Source: Pseudoduganella buxea
GTDB taxonomy: Bacteria > Pseudomonadota > Gammaproteobacteria > Burkholderiales > Burkholderiaceae_D
Direction: 5' to 3'
Assembly (NCBI RefSeq): GCF_009720835.1
Contig: NZ_WNKZ01000002.1
Span: 62,001-126,000, forward strand
Length of the DNA: 64,000 nt
Part shown: positions 43,792-52,594 of the stretch, piece by piece
Layout: each line of letters begins with the position of its first letter
How positions within the stretch are numbered: the first letter of the stretch is position 1
Made by a program: the position numbers and the translations under genes
Notes under the pieces: model-generated
Database searches by the model: none
What the model saw: the letters and a program-made list of their open reading frames with translations, nothing else
What the model was told of the DNA's origin: nothing

Positions 43792-45615
43792 ATGTCCAGA
43801 CCCGATTCGTCCACCGATTCCCTTGTTCCTGCCCGCCTGGCCGCGCTGCGCCAGGCCATGCGCCACCACGGCGTCGATGCCTGCCTGGTGCCGTCCTCCG
43901 ACCCGCACCTGTCCGAATACCTGCCGCCCCGCTGGAAGGGGCGCGAGTGGCTGTCCGGCTTCACCGGCTCGGTCGGCACCTTCATCGCCACCCAGGAGGA
44001 AGCCGGGGTGTGGACGGATGGGCGCTACTGGACCCAGGCCGAGGACGAACTGGCCGGCAGCGGCATCGCACTGATGAAGATCCCGTCCGGCGCCGGCACG
44101 CAGTACATCGACTGGCTGGCGGCCACCCTGCGGCCCGGCCAGGTGGTGGCCGTCGATGGCGCCGTGCTGGGCCTGGCGATTGCACGCCAGCTGCGCCAGG
44201 CGCTCGATGCGCGCGGCATCGCGCTGCGCACGGACCTCGGTGTGCTGGACGACGTGTGGACCGACCGGCCCGGCCTGCCCGAAGCGCCCGTGTTCGAGCA
44301 CCTGCCGCCGTTCGCCACCACGCCCCGCGCCGTCAAGCTGGCGGCCTTGCGTGAAGCGATGGCGCAGCATGGCGCCCAGCGCCACCTGATTTCCACGCTC
44401 GACGATATCGCCTGGCTGCTCAACCTGCGCGGCGCCGACGTGTCGTACAACCCGATCTTCGTCGCCCATGCGCTGGTCGCGCCCGAGCGTGCCACCCTGT
44501 TCGTGGCCGAGGGCAAGGTGCCGACCGATTTGCAGGCGGTACTGGCGGCCGATGGCGTCGACCTGGCGCCGTATGCGGAAATGCCGAATGCGCTGGCCGC
44601 GCTCGACCCGACGATGACCTTGCTGCTCGATCCCCGCCGCGTCACGCACGGCACGCGCCAGGCCGTGCCGCACCACGTGACGGTGATCGAGGCGATCAAC
44701 CCCACCACCTTCGCCAAGTCGCGCAAGACGGCTGAGGAAGCGGCCCACGTGCGCGCCACGATGGAGCAGGATGGCGCGGCGCTGTGCGAATTCTTCGCGT
44801 GGCTGGAGGAGGCGCTGGCGCGCCGCCACGAGAGGCCGCTGGACGAAGTCGATATCGATCGCCACATCACGGCAGCCCGGGCGCGGCGGCCCGGTTTCGT
44901 CAGCCCCAGCTTCGGCACCATCGCCGGCTTCCAGGCCAATGGCGCCATCATGCATTACCGCGCCACGCCGGGCGCCTGCGCCACCATCGCCGGCGACGGC
45001 CTGCTGCTGATCGATTCGGGCGGCCAGTACCTGGGCGGCACCACCGACATCACCCGCGTGGTGCCGGTGGGCGCCATCACCGTCGAACACCGGCGTGACT
45101 TCACCCTCGTGCTGAAGGGGATGATGGCCCTGTCGGCCACGCGCTTCCCCCGCGGCACGCGTGCGCCGCTGCTCGATGCGATTGCCCGCGCGCCCATCTG
45201 GGCAGCCGGCATCGACTTCGGCCACGGCACCGGCCACGGCGTCGGCTATTTCCTGAACGTGCACGAAGGGCCCCAGTCGATTTCACCGTCGACGCCGCCC
45301 GACGCCCATACGGCGATGGAGCCGGGCATGATCACGTCGATCGAGCCGGGCATCTACCGGCCCGGCAAATGGGGCATCCGCATCGAGAACCTGGTGCTGA
45401 ACGCGGACGCGGGCGAAGGCGAATTCGGGCCCTTCCTGCGCTTCGAGACCCTGACCCTGTGCCCCATCGACACCCGATGCATCGACCGCCTGCTGCTGCG
45501 CGACGATGAACTCGCGTGGCTCAACGACTACCATGCAACCGTGCTGGCACGGCTGCGCCCCCATGTGCAGGGCGCCGCCCTGGCCTGGCTGGAAGAAAGG
45601 ACCCAACCATTATGA
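43792..45615 (+). CDS. Aminopeptidase P family metallopeptidase
   Basis: M24B metallopeptidase of 607 residues, of the long three-domain aminopeptidase P type that removes N-terminal residues before proline. Two creatinase-like N-terminal domains are followed by the pita-bread catalytic domain. The metal ligands lie in LIDSGGQYLGGTTDITR (two Asp), FGHGTGHGVG (His), SIEPGIY (Glu) and IRIENLV (Glu). The start at 43792 gives MSRPDSSTDSL; TATCAT at 43743-43748 could be a -10. The next gene overlaps by 4 nt. Confidence 0.92.
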   Translation: MSRPDSSTDSLVPARLAALRQAMRHHGVDACLVPSSDPHLSEYLPPRWKGREWLSGFTGSVGTFIATQEEAGVWTDGRYWTQAEDELAGSGIALMKIPSGAGTQYIDWLAATLRPGQVVAVDGAVLGLAIARQLRQALDARGIALRTDLGVLDDVWTDRPGLPEAPVFEHLPPFATTPRAVKLAALREAMAQHGAQRHLISTLDDIAWLLNLRGADVSYNPIFVAHALVAPERATLFVAEGKVPTDLQAVLAADGVDLAPYAEMPNALAALDPTMTLLLDPRRVTHGTRQAVPHHVTVIEAINPTTFAKSRKTAEEAAHVRATMEQDGAALCEFFAWLEEALARRHERPLDEVDIDRHITAARARRPGFVSPSFGTIAGFQANGAIMHYRATPGACATIAGDGLLLIDSGGQYLGGTTDITRVVPVGAITVEHRRDFTLVLKGMMALSATRFPRGTRAPLLDAIARAPIWAAGIDFGHGTGHGVGYFLNVHEGPQSISPSTPPDAHTAMEPGMITSIEPGIYRPGKWGIRIENLVLNADAGEGEFGPFLRFETLTLCPIDTRCIDRLLLRDDELAWLNDYHATVLARLRPHVQGAALAWLEERTQPL

Positions 45616-45875
45616 GCGCCCGCTCCACCCGCGCATCGAACGCCGTCGACCGCCTCAAGCTGCGCAGCGGCAATCCCGGCTGGTCGATGTCGATCACCGG
45701 CAGCGGCCACTTCTTCCTCACCGAAGGACCGGGCCAGCCGCCCCTGTGCCCGCCGATGGACCTGGACGATTTCGTCGCCTTCGTCAATGCCCAGGGGCCA
45801 CAGACACCGAAGCGCGTCAGCAAGCTCGATATCGCCTTCGAAAAGCAGCTGACGAAGAAAGCGCCGAAGGCCTGA
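45612..45875 (+). CDS. Small conserved protein of unknown function
   Basis: 87-residue basic protein (MSARSTRASNAVDRLKLRSG...). I do not recognise the family. The centre (WSMSITGSGHFFLTEGPGQP, DLDDFVAFVNAQGPQTPKR) looks ordered; the C-terminus is Lys-rich. The start overlaps the aminopeptidase P stop (ATGA), and the MgtC gene begins 4 nt after its own stop, so it is in a tightly packed transcript. That packing is the main argument that it is a real gene. Confidence 0.6.
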   Translation: MSARSTRASNAVDRLKLRSGNPGWSMSITGSGHFFLTEGPGQPPLCPPMDLDDFVAFVNAQGPQTPKRVSKLDIAFEKQLTKKAPKA

Positions 45876-45879
45876 TGTG

Positions 45880-46626
45880 ATGCCCACCGCCGAATTCCTG
45901 GGCGCGTACTGGTCGTCGCGCGAGCTGATGACCAATGGCGTCATCCTGCTGAACCTGTTCGGCGCCCTCGTGCTGGGCATGCTGGTCGGCTACGAGCGGG
46001 CCTACCACGGCCGCGCCGCCGGCATGCGTACCTATGGCCTGGTGTGCATGGCCTCGGCCGCATTGACGGTGGTGGGCGGCTACCCGGACTTCTGGTTCGG
46101 CGGCCACATCGCCAGCTCCGTCGTCGGCACCGATCCCACGCGCGTGATCCAGGGCATCGTCACCGGCATCGGCTTCCTCGGCGCCGGCGTCATCATGCGC
46201 GAAGGCTTCAATATCAGTGGCCTGACGACGGCCGCGTCGATCTGGGCCTCGTCCGTCATCGGCATCCTGGTGGGTGTCGGCTTTTATCTTGCCGCGATGG
46301 GGCTGGCGCTGCTGTGCGCGATGGTGATGATCTACCTGTCCAAGATCGAGGCGTGGCTGCCGTCGCGCCATGCGATCGCCATCACGATGCGCTTCAAGCC
46401 GGGCCGCGAACCGGACGAGGACACCCTGCGCCGCCTGGCACTGGAGCGCGGCTATGAGATCGCCGGCGGCTCGCTGATGATCACCCAGGAAAAGGGCAGC
46501 ATGGAATGGCGCTTCGTCGCGCTGGCCCTGGGCAAGCGCACCGGCTCGCCGCTGGCCCAGCTGGCCGCCGAGATGGCAAAATTCGAGGGCATCGACAGCT
46601 TCCAGCTGACCCACGCCCGCAACTGA
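45880..46626 (+). CDS. MgtC/SapB family membrane protein
   Basis: Membrane protein of 248 residues with an MgtC-like N-terminal domain. The family motifs LGMLVGYERA, TGIGFLGAGVIM and GLTTAASIWASSVIGILVG are complete, with four or five transmembrane segments; a soluble ACT-like C-terminal domain of about 85 residues follows. Members are linked to low-magnesium adaptation and membrane potential control. A GTG three bases upstream (45877) is an alternative start. Confidence 0.88.
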   Translation: MPTAEFLGAYWSSRELMTNGVILLNLFGALVLGMLVGYERAYHGRAAGMRTYGLVCMASAALTVVGGYPDFWFGGHIASSVVGTDPTRVIQGIVTGIGFLGAGVIMREGFNISGLTTAASIWASSVIGILVGVGFYLAAMGLALLCAMVMIYLSKIEAWLPSRHAIAITMRFKPGREPDEDTLRRLALERGYEIAGGSLMITQEKGSMEWRFVALALGKRTGSPLAQLAAEMAKFEGIDSFQLTHARN

Positions 46627-46641
46627 TTAAAGGACATCCCA

Positions 46642-47226
46642 ATGCTCGTCACGGCACAAGACGTACTCGATTTCTGGTTCCTGCCGATCGGCGTGAAGGG
46701 CCACAACGCGCACCGCATGGAATGGTTCCGCAAGGATGACGCGTTCGACCGCGAGATATTCACCCGCTTCGGCGAGACCATCGAGCAGGCCCTGGCCGGC
46801 GGCCTGCGCCAGTGGGACGACGAAGGCACGCAAGGCGCGCTGGCCCGCATCCTCGTGCTGGATCAGTTCACCCGCAACGTCTACCGGGACACGCCGAAGG
46901 CCTTCGCGGGCGACCCGCTGGCGCTGGAAGCGGCCCTCGCGCTGGACAATTCCGGCGCCAGCCAGACCTTGCCGCCCGTGCAGCGGGCCTTTGCCTACCT
47001 GCCTTTCGAGCACGCCGAGAACCTGTCGCTGCAGGAGCGTTCCGTCATCCTGTACGACAAGCTGGCCGCCTCCAGCACGGGCTTCGACAGCATGCTCGAT
47101 TACGCCCGGCGCCACCACGCCGTGATCCGCAAGTTCGGCCGCTTCCCGCACCGCAATGCCATCCTGGGCCGGCCGTCCACGCCGGAAGAAGAGCAGTACC
47201 TGCAGCAGCCGGGGTCCGGCTTCTGA
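46642..47226 (+). CDS. DUF924 family protein
   Basis: 194-residue protein of the DUF924 family, an all-helical TPR-like fold. The signatures FWFLPIGVKG-like start, LVLDQFTRNVYRD and FLAYLPFEHAENL-type motif (here YLPFEHAENLSLQ) and GRFPHRNAILGR are intact. The function is unknown. It starts 15 nt after the MgtC gene with GGACATCC upstream. Its stop TGA shares one base with the next ATG. Confidence 0.9.
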   Translation: MLVTAQDVLDFWFLPIGVKGHNAHRMEWFRKDDAFDREIFTRFGETIEQALAGGLRQWDDEGTQGALARILVLDQFTRNVYRDTPKAFAGDPLALEAALALDNSGASQTLPPVQRAFAYLPFEHAENLSLQERSVILYDKLAASSTGFDSMLDYARRHHAVIRKFGRFPHRNAILGRPSTPEEEQYLQQPGSGF

Positions 47227-48047
47227 TGCCCACCCTGAACATCGTCGGTGCCGGCCATGTGGCGCGCGTGCTGGGCCGGCTGTTCCACGCGCATGCCGCC
47301 TTCACGGTGCAGCAGGTGCTGGCCCGCTCGCCCGCATCGGCCGGGTGCGGCGTCGACTTCATCGCCGCCGGCAGCGCGGCCGACTATACGGGCCTGCGCC
47401 CGGCCGACTGCTACATGCTGGCCGTCACGGACGACCAGATCGGCCCCGCCTGTGAGGCGCTGGCGGCGGCCGTGCCGCTGGCCGGCGCCGTCGTCTTTCA
47501 CTGCAGCGGCGCGCTGGCGTCCGACCAGCTACTGGCGGCGCGGGCGGCCGGGGCCCACGTCGCCAGCGTCCACCCGATCCGCAGCTTCGCCGATCCGGAA
47601 GCCGTGGCCGCCGCGTTTGCAGGCACCTTCTGCGGCATCGAAGGCGATGCGGCGGCGCTGGCGCTGCTGATGCCGGCGCTGGAAGCCATCGGTGCCCGCC
47701 CCGTCGTTATCGATGCGGCGGCCAAGACCGTGTACCACGCTGCCGCCGTCTTCGCCAGCAACTACCTGGTGACGGTGCTCGACGCGGCCCTGCGCGCCTA
47801 CCAGGCCGCCGGCATTCCCGAACCGGTGGCGCGCGAGCTGGCCCGGCCGCTGGCGCAGGAAAGCTTGTCGAATGTGTTCCGCCTCGGCGCCGCGCCGGCC
47901 CTGAGCGGTCCGATTGCCCGGGGCGACCTGGCCACCGTGGCGCGCCAGCAGGCCGCCGTCGCCGCCTGGGACGCGGCGACGGGAGCCTTGTACGAAGCAC
48001 TGGTGCCGCCGACGCAGGCGCTGGCCGCGCGCAAGCAGGGCGGCTGA
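47226..48047 (+). CDS. Rossmann-like/DUF2520 oxidoreductase-like protein
   Basis: 273-residue protein with an N-terminal Rossmann-like domain (MPTLNIVGAGHVARVLGRL, about 1-20) and a C-terminal DUF2520 helical domain (AAVFASNYLVTVLDAA). The HPIRSFADPEA motif is typical. It resembles NADP-binding ketoacid reductase-like proteins but its substrate is unknown. The ATG overlaps the DUF924 stop by 1 nt, giving a DUF924-DUF2520 pair that is likely translated together. Confidence 0.85.
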   Translation: MPTLNIVGAGHVARVLGRLFHAHAAFTVQQVLARSPASAGCGVDFIAAGSAADYTGLRPADCYMLAVTDDQIGPACEALAAAVPLAGAVVFHCSGALASDQLLAARAAGAHVASVHPIRSFADPEAVAAAFAGTFCGIEGDAAALALLMPALEAIGARPVVIDAAAKTVYHAAAVFASNYLVTVLDAALRAYQAAGIPEPVARELARPLAQESLSNVFRLGAAPALSGPIARGDLATVARQQAAVAAWDAATGALYEALVPPTQALAARKQGG

Positions 48048-48266
48048 ACGCCGATTTCCTTATTCGCTACTGGTCCAGGCAACAATCGTCAGGCAATCTT
48101 GTCAGGACATCCCGGGTTTACGCCGTAAGCGTTGCGCTACAGCAAAAATGAGACCGTAGTGATCGACAAATTTGGCTGAAGGCAATAAGCTAGGCCTCTC
48201 TTACTCCAACACAACACTCATTCATCATCGGCGCGATGCCCCATCGGCGCCGGATAGGGGATCGTA
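48048..48266. other. Intergenic region before the 120-residue hypothetical gene
   Basis: 219 bp without a gene. No confident promoter, repeat or hairpin was identified. The AT content is higher than in the genes around, which fits a promoter region for the next gene. Confidence 0.3.
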
Positions 48267-48629
48267 ATGCTATTTCTGAAATCCACGACCGTGACGAAGG
48301 CGCCCGGTATCTATGAAGTCGATATCGCCGCGAAACCGCCCGGCAAGACCTACGGCGTCTACCTGGCCACCGACCCGGACAATCCGCCGACGGCCGTGCT
48401 GGAAGCGCTGGCCGCCGCCGGTTTCCAGCAGACCCACAGCTCGGGCTACACCCACAAGGACCGCGGCAAGGTGCTGGACCTGCATTTCCAGAAGGACGGC
48501 ACCGACCTGTTCAAGGGCTGGAAAGCGGAAGAGCTGGAAGCCAACATGGCCCAGATCGCCAAGATCTTCGGCGACGTGGGCGTGGCCTACACGCCGCGCG
48601 TGATGTCGCTGGCCGAAGCCTACGCATAA
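48267..48629 (+). CDS. Hypothetical 120-residue protein
   Basis: I do not recognise this protein. It is soluble, without a signal peptide, starts MLFLKSTTVTKAPGIYEVDI, and has an alpha-beta pattern with the stretch GFQQTHSSGYTHKDRGKVLD. Codon use is like that of its neighbours and a strong terminator follows, so it is a real, separately transcribed gene. It is flanked by an intergenic region with raised AT content, which suggests its own promoter. Confidence 0.6.
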   Translation: MLFLKSTTVTKAPGIYEVDIAAKPPGKTYGVYLATDPDNPPTAVLEALAAAGFQQTHSSGYTHKDRGKVLDLHFQKDGTDLFKGWKAEELEANMAQIAKIFGDVGVAYTPRVMSLAEAYA

Positions 48630-48650
48630 GCATGCGCGAGCGGGCAGGCA

Positions 48651-48682
48651 AAGGGGTGCCGGCAGCGATGCCGGCACCCCTT
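48651..48682. terminator. Bidirectional terminator
   Basis: A 13-bp perfect stem, AAGGGGTGCCGGC with GCCGGCACCCCTT, with a 6-nt loop AGCGAT. It lies between the convergent genes ending at 48629 (+) and 48702 (-). The following TTGTCTTT serves the plus strand. Confidence 0.7.
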
Positions 48683-48701
48683 GTCTTTGGTGCCGGCCCG
48701 A

Positions 48702-49280
48702 TCAGCCCAGATCGATGTGGTACAGCGCCCACGGGCACGTACTGAAGCGTTCCGGCAGCGCTCGCGCGGCCATCTCCGCGATCCGGTCCGCATCGTAGAC
48801 GGCCCACAGCGGGCCGAGCCCACCCAGCGCCATCGGCCGGCCGTCCAGGTGGGTGGCGACGAGATAGCGGCGCGTGCGCGCCTCCAGGCCCGTGATCGCG
48901 GCGGCGTAGCCGTCCACGGCGCGCAGGGTGATGCGGTGCTTGTCCGTCAGGGTGGCGCCGGCCGCTTGCAGCACATCCACCAGCAACGGTCCCTTCAAGG
49001 CGTGCACCTTGCCGTCATATTCCAGAGTGGGCCGGATCGTCTGCGCCGGCAGCGCCGCCAGCGCGGCGAAATCGAAGGCCCAGGCCTTGTCGAAGGCCAG
49101 CTTCTGCTTATGAAACATCTGGTCCGCCACGGGATCGAACCTGCCCCGGTTGGCGCGCGCGATCGCGCCCGTCACGGTCAACAGGGCCGGTCCTTGCGGC
49201 GTGGCCTGCCGGGCCGGTGCGGCCAGGGCGGGCAGGGCACCGGCCGTGGCAAGGCCGGCCAGGAAAAAGCGTTTTTCCAT
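48702..49280 (-). CDS. Periplasmic molybdopterin-dependent-oxidoreductase-like protein
   Basis: 192-residue protein with a signal peptide (about 1-21, MEKRFFLAGLATAGALPALA). It matches small stand-alone proteins annotated as molybdopterin-dependent oxidoreductases, with motifs HALKGPLLVDVLQAAGA and RAVDGYAAAI. The full cofactor-binding domain is not present at this size, so catalytic activity is doubtful. It stands opposite AlkB with about 40 nt between starts. Confidence 0.6.
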   Translation of the reverse strand: MEKRFFLAGLATAGALPALAAPARQATPQGPALLTVTGAIARANRGRFDPVADQMFHKQKLAFDKAWAFDFAALAALPAQTIRPTLEYDGKVHALKGPLLVDVLQAAGATLTDKHRITLRAVDGYAAAITGLEARTRRYLVATHLDGRPMALGGLGPLWAVYDADRIAEMAARALPERFSTCPWALYHIDLG

Positions 49281-49321
49281 CGTCGTCGGAGAAGAATTGC
49301 GGGTCCGCTATGATAGCGCGC

Positions 49322-49939
49322 ATGGACCTGTTTTCCGACCCAGCCACCCTGCAAGCCATGCCGATCGACGATGGCGAGCTGGCGTTCCTGCCGCAGCTGC
49401 CCCTGGCCATCGCGAACGATGCCGTGCTGCGCCAGTTGCAGGACGAGATCGCGTGGCGCGAGGAAACCATCTTCATCTACGGCAAGGCACAGAAGCAGCC
49501 GCGCCTGTCGGCCTGGTATGGCGAGGCCGCCTACACCTATTCCGGCCGCACCTTCCACCCCTTGCCGTGCACGCCGTTGCTGCTGGAAATCAAGCAGGCC
49601 GTCGAGACGGTGACGGCACGCCAGTTCAACAGTGTGCTGTTGAACTGCTACCGCAACGAGCGCGACAGCATGGGCTTCCACAGCGACGACGAGCGCGAGC
49701 TGGGCGCCGATCCGGCCATTGCCTCCGTGTCCTTCGGCGCCACCCGCACCTTCATCCTGAAGCACAAGCGCCTGCCGAAAACGGTCAAGCTGGACCTGAC
49801 GGACGGCAGCCTGCTGCTGATGGCCGGTACCTTGCAGCAGCACTGGCGGCACGGCATCAACAAGCAGACCCGCCCCAGCAGCGTGCGCATCAATCTCACC
49901 TTCCGCATGATTGTGACGCCGATGGCTAACCGAAAGTAG
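49322..49939 (+). CDS. AlkB-like 2-oxoglutarate dioxygenase
   Basis: Fe(II)/2-oxoglutarate-dependent dioxygenase of the AlkB family, 205 residues, which would remove alkyl lesions from DNA or RNA. The facial triad is His120 and Asp122 (GFHSDDE) with the distal His near 177 (HWRHGI); the Arg-rich end RINLTFRM binds 2-oxoglutarate. NSVLLNCYRNERDSMGFH is the typical core. The start is ATG at 49322. It is divergent from the preceding gene, so both share about 40 bp. Confidence 0.9.
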   Translation: MDLFSDPATLQAMPIDDGELAFLPQLPLAIANDAVLRQLQDEIAWREETIFIYGKAQKQPRLSAWYGEAAYTYSGRTFHPLPCTPLLLEIKQAVETVTARQFNSVLLNCYRNERDSMGFHSDDERELGADPAIASVSFGATRTFILKHKRLPKTVKLDLTDGSLLLMAGTLQQHWRHGINKQTRPSSVRINLTFRMIVTPMANRK

Positions 49940-50183
49940 GCGTTTGTGCAATCCTGTCCGCGCGACGATTTTGCCCATGTGTGGGCCAACTCACGTTCGA
50001 AAAGCGTGACGTAACCACCTCATCTTGGGCGGTAACCCGGCATTTCAATAGCGATTACAACTACTAACAATTATTACGTAAATGGACCTTTTATAAATCA
50101 AAGTCGATGCTATCTTGGTCGTGTCGCAGTTCCCTGGACGAACCGCGATCCAAGCAACTCAACCATTTGCCGAGAGATCGAAC
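49940..50183. other. Intergenic region upstream of the outer-membrane barrel gene
   Basis: 244 bp without a gene, markedly AT-rich between 50040 and 50110. It probably carries the promoter of the outer-membrane protein gene, but no clean hexamer pair was found. Confidence 0.4.
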
Positions 50184-50774
50184 ATGAAAAAGACCATCCT
50201 TGCCGTAATCGCTACCGTAGGCGCCCTGGGCGCCATGTCCGCCCAGGCCGCCGATGGCGTGCCATATGCCGGCGTCGGCGTCACCGCCACCGAGCACCGC
50301 TTCGATATCGACGGACCGAACGTCACTGCCGTCGGCGATCACAAGAAGACGGAATGGGGCGGCAAAGTCTTTGCCGGCTACCAGATCAACCCGATGTTCG
50401 CCGTCGAAGGCGGTTACACCAACTTCGGCAAGGGCGAGGCCGACTACAAGCTGGCCGGCGTCAATGGCCGCTTGAAGTCCGAGTCCGAATCGTTCTACCT
50501 GGCCGGCAAGGCCAGCTATCCCGTCGCCGAGAAGGTCAATGTGTTCGGCAAGCTGGGCGTGGCCCACAACCGCAACGAAGTGACCGGTTCCGCACTGGGC
50601 CTGAGCGCCAAGGACGACTACAGCAAGAACAGCGTCTATGCGGCCCTGGGCACCGAGTACGCCATCAACGAGAAGGTCTCGCTGTCGCTGGAATACGAAC
50701 ACTACGGCAAGAGCGGCAACGACCTGGGCCGTCGCAAGGGTGGCGTCTCGCTGGGCGCCCGCTACAGCTTCTAA
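50184..50774 (+). CDS. Outer-membrane beta-barrel protein (OmpA/OmpX-like)
   Basis: 196-residue outer-membrane protein with a signal peptide (1-22, MKKTILAVIATVGALGAMSAQA). Alternating polar/hydrophobic strands form an eight-stranded barrel; the last strand ends GVSLGARYSF with the terminal Phe needed for insertion. Motifs such as VFAGYQINPMFAVEGGYTNFG are typical of porin-family small barrels. No peptidoglycan-binding domain is attached. The ATG at 50184 has a GAGAGA upstream. A strong terminator follows. Confidence 0.88.
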   Translation: MKKTILAVIATVGALGAMSAQAADGVPYAGVGVTATEHRFDIDGPNVTAVGDHKKTEWGGKVFAGYQINPMFAVEGGYTNFGKGEADYKLAGVNGRLKSESESFYLAGKASYPVAEKVNVFGKLGVAHNRNEVTGSALGLSAKDDYSKNSVYAALGTEYAINEKVSLSLEYEHYGKSGNDLGRRKGGVSLGARYSF

Positions 50775-50828
50775 ACTCAGACCTGCTGCGCTCGGTTTGA
50801 CGGCGCCGGCTTCGGCCGTGCGCCAATG

Positions 50829-50860
50829 AAAACGGGACCCGATCGGGTCCCGTTTTTTTT
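50829..50860 (+). terminator. Intrinsic terminator of the outer-membrane protein gene
   Basis: A perfect 28-bp palindrome (arms AACGGGACCC/GGGTCCCGTT around GATC) followed by eight T residues. The stop codon of the convergent ettA (50859-50861) falls inside the T-tract. The left AAAA gives it some bidirectional character. Confidence 0.9.
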
Positions 50861-52526
50861 ACGTCGTCAGCGGCTTGTAGCGGATACGCTTCGGCTTGGC
50901 GCCTTCTTCACCCAGGCGCTTCTTCTTGTCCGCTTCGTACTCCTGGTAGTTACCGTCGAAGAAGGTCACTTGCGAGTTCCCTTCGAAGGCCAGGATGTGC
51001 GTGGCGATCCGGTCCAGGAACCAGCGATCGTGGGAAATGACCATGACGGAACCGGCGAATTCCAGCAGCGCGTCTTCCAGCGCGCGCAGGGTTTCCACGT
51101 CCAGGTCGTTGGACGGTTCATCGAGCAGCAGCACGTTGCCGCCCTTGAGCAGGGTTTTCGCCAGGTGCAGGCGGCCCCGTTCGCCACCGGACAGGTTACC
51201 GACGATCTTCTGCTGGTCGCCGCCCTTGAAGTTGAAGCGGCCCAGGTAGGCGCGCGACGGCATTTCGAAGCGGCCCACGCTGAGCATGTCGGCGCCGCCG
51301 GAGACGTCCTCGAACACCGTCTTGCTGTTGCCCAGTTCGTCGCGGCTCTGGTCCACCAGCGACACCTGGGCGGTCTTGCCGATCACAACTTCGCCGCTGT
51401 CCGGTTTGTCGATGCCGGCGATCATCTTGAACAAGGTCGACTTACCGGCGCCGTTCGGGCCGATGATGCCGACGATGGCGCCCGGCGGTACGGTGAACGA
51501 CAGGTTGTCGATCAGCAGGCGGTCGCCGAAAGCCTTCGACACGTTCTTGAATTCGATCACTTCATTGCCCAGGCGCTCGGCGACGGGGATGAAGATCTCC
51601 TGCGTTTCGTTGCGCTTCTGGTATTCGTATTCGGACAGTTCGTTGAAGCGGGCCAGGCGGGCCTTCGACTTGGCCTGGCGCGCCTTCGGATTCTGGCGCG
51701 ACCATTCCAGTTCCTTTTGCAGCGCGCGCTGGCGCGCCGATTCCGTCGCTTCTTCCTGCTTCAGGCGGGCCTGCTTCTGGTCCAGCCAGGAGCTGTAGTT
51801 GCCTTTCCATGGAATGCCATGGCCGCGGTCCAGTTCCAGGATCCATTCGGCGGCATTGTCGAGGAAGTAGCGATCGTGGGTGATGCCGACGACGGTGCCG
51901 GGGAAGCGCAGCAGGAACTGCTCCAGCCACTCGACGGACTCGGCGTCCAGGTGGTTGGTGGGTTCGTCGAGCAGCAGCATGTCCGGCTTGGACAGCAGCA
52001 GCTTGCACAGCGCCACGCGGCGCTTCTCACCGCCGGACAGCACGGCGATCTTGGCATCCCACGGCGGCAGGCGCAGCGCATCGGCGGCCATTTCCAGCTG
52101 CAGGTTCAGGTTGCCGCCGTCCGACGACGAAATGATCGCTTCCAGGCGCGCCTGCTCGGCGGCCAGCGCGTCGAAATCGGCATCCTCGTCCGCATAGGCG
52201 GCGTACACGGCGTCGAGCTTGGCTTGCGCCTCGAACGCTTCGCCCAGGCCCGATTCCACTTCCTGGCGCACGGTCTTTTCCGGGTCCAGCTGGGGTTCCT
52301 GCGGCAGGTAGCCGATGTTCAGGCCCGGCATCGGGCGTGCTTCGCCCTGGATGTCCGTATCGATGCCGGCCATAATCTTCAGCAAGGTCGACTTACCGGA
52401 GCCGTTCAGGCCCAGCACGCCAATCTTCGCCCCCGGGAAGAAGGACAGCGAAATATCCTTGAGGATCTGGCGCTTGGGCGGGACGATTTTGCCCACGCGG
52501 TTCATGGTATAGACGTAATTTGCCAT
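50859..52526 (-). CDS. ettA: Energy-dependent translational throttle protein
   Basis: ABC-F protein EttA, 555 residues, a ribosome-binding ATPase that gates entry into elongation at low energy. Two ABC domains are complete: first Walker A GLNGSGKST (about 39-47) and second GPNGAGKST (about 355), with signature motifs LSGGEKRRVALCKLL and LSGGERGRLHLAKTL; the ARM/linker (ESARQRALQKELEWSRQNPK) lies between. The length fits the family. Its stop codon is in the T-tract of the opposing terminator. Confidence 0.95.
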   Translation of the reverse strand: MANYVYTMNRVGKIVPPKRQILKDISLSFFPGAKIGVLGLNGSGKSTLLKIMAGIDTDIQGEARPMPGLNIGYLPQEPQLDPEKTVRQEVESGLGEAFEAQAKLDAVYAAYADEDADFDALAAEQARLEAIISSSDGGNLNLQLEMAADALRLPPWDAKIAVLSGGEKRRVALCKLLLSKPDMLLLDEPTNHLDAESVEWLEQFLLRFPGTVVGITHDRYFLDNAAEWILELDRGHGIPWKGNYSSWLDQKQARLKQEEATESARQRALQKELEWSRQNPKARQAKSKARLARFNELSEYEYQKRNETQEIFIPVAERLGNEVIEFKNVSKAFGDRLLIDNLSFTVPPGAIVGIIGPNGAGKSTLFKMIAGIDKPDSGEVVIGKTAQVSLVDQSRDELGNSKTVFEDVSGGADMLSVGRFEMPSRAYLGRFNFKGGDQQKIVGNLSGGERGRLHLAKTLLKGGNVLLLDEPSNDLDVETLRALEDALLEFAGSVMVISHDRWFLDRIATHILAFEGNSQVTFFDGNYQEYEADKKKRLGEEGAKPKRIRYKPLTT

Positions 52527-52594
52527 TTAGAAATAACTCGAATGAGGTGAATGTAAATACAGAAGGTCAACAAGGATACGCCAAACGGGCCTGA

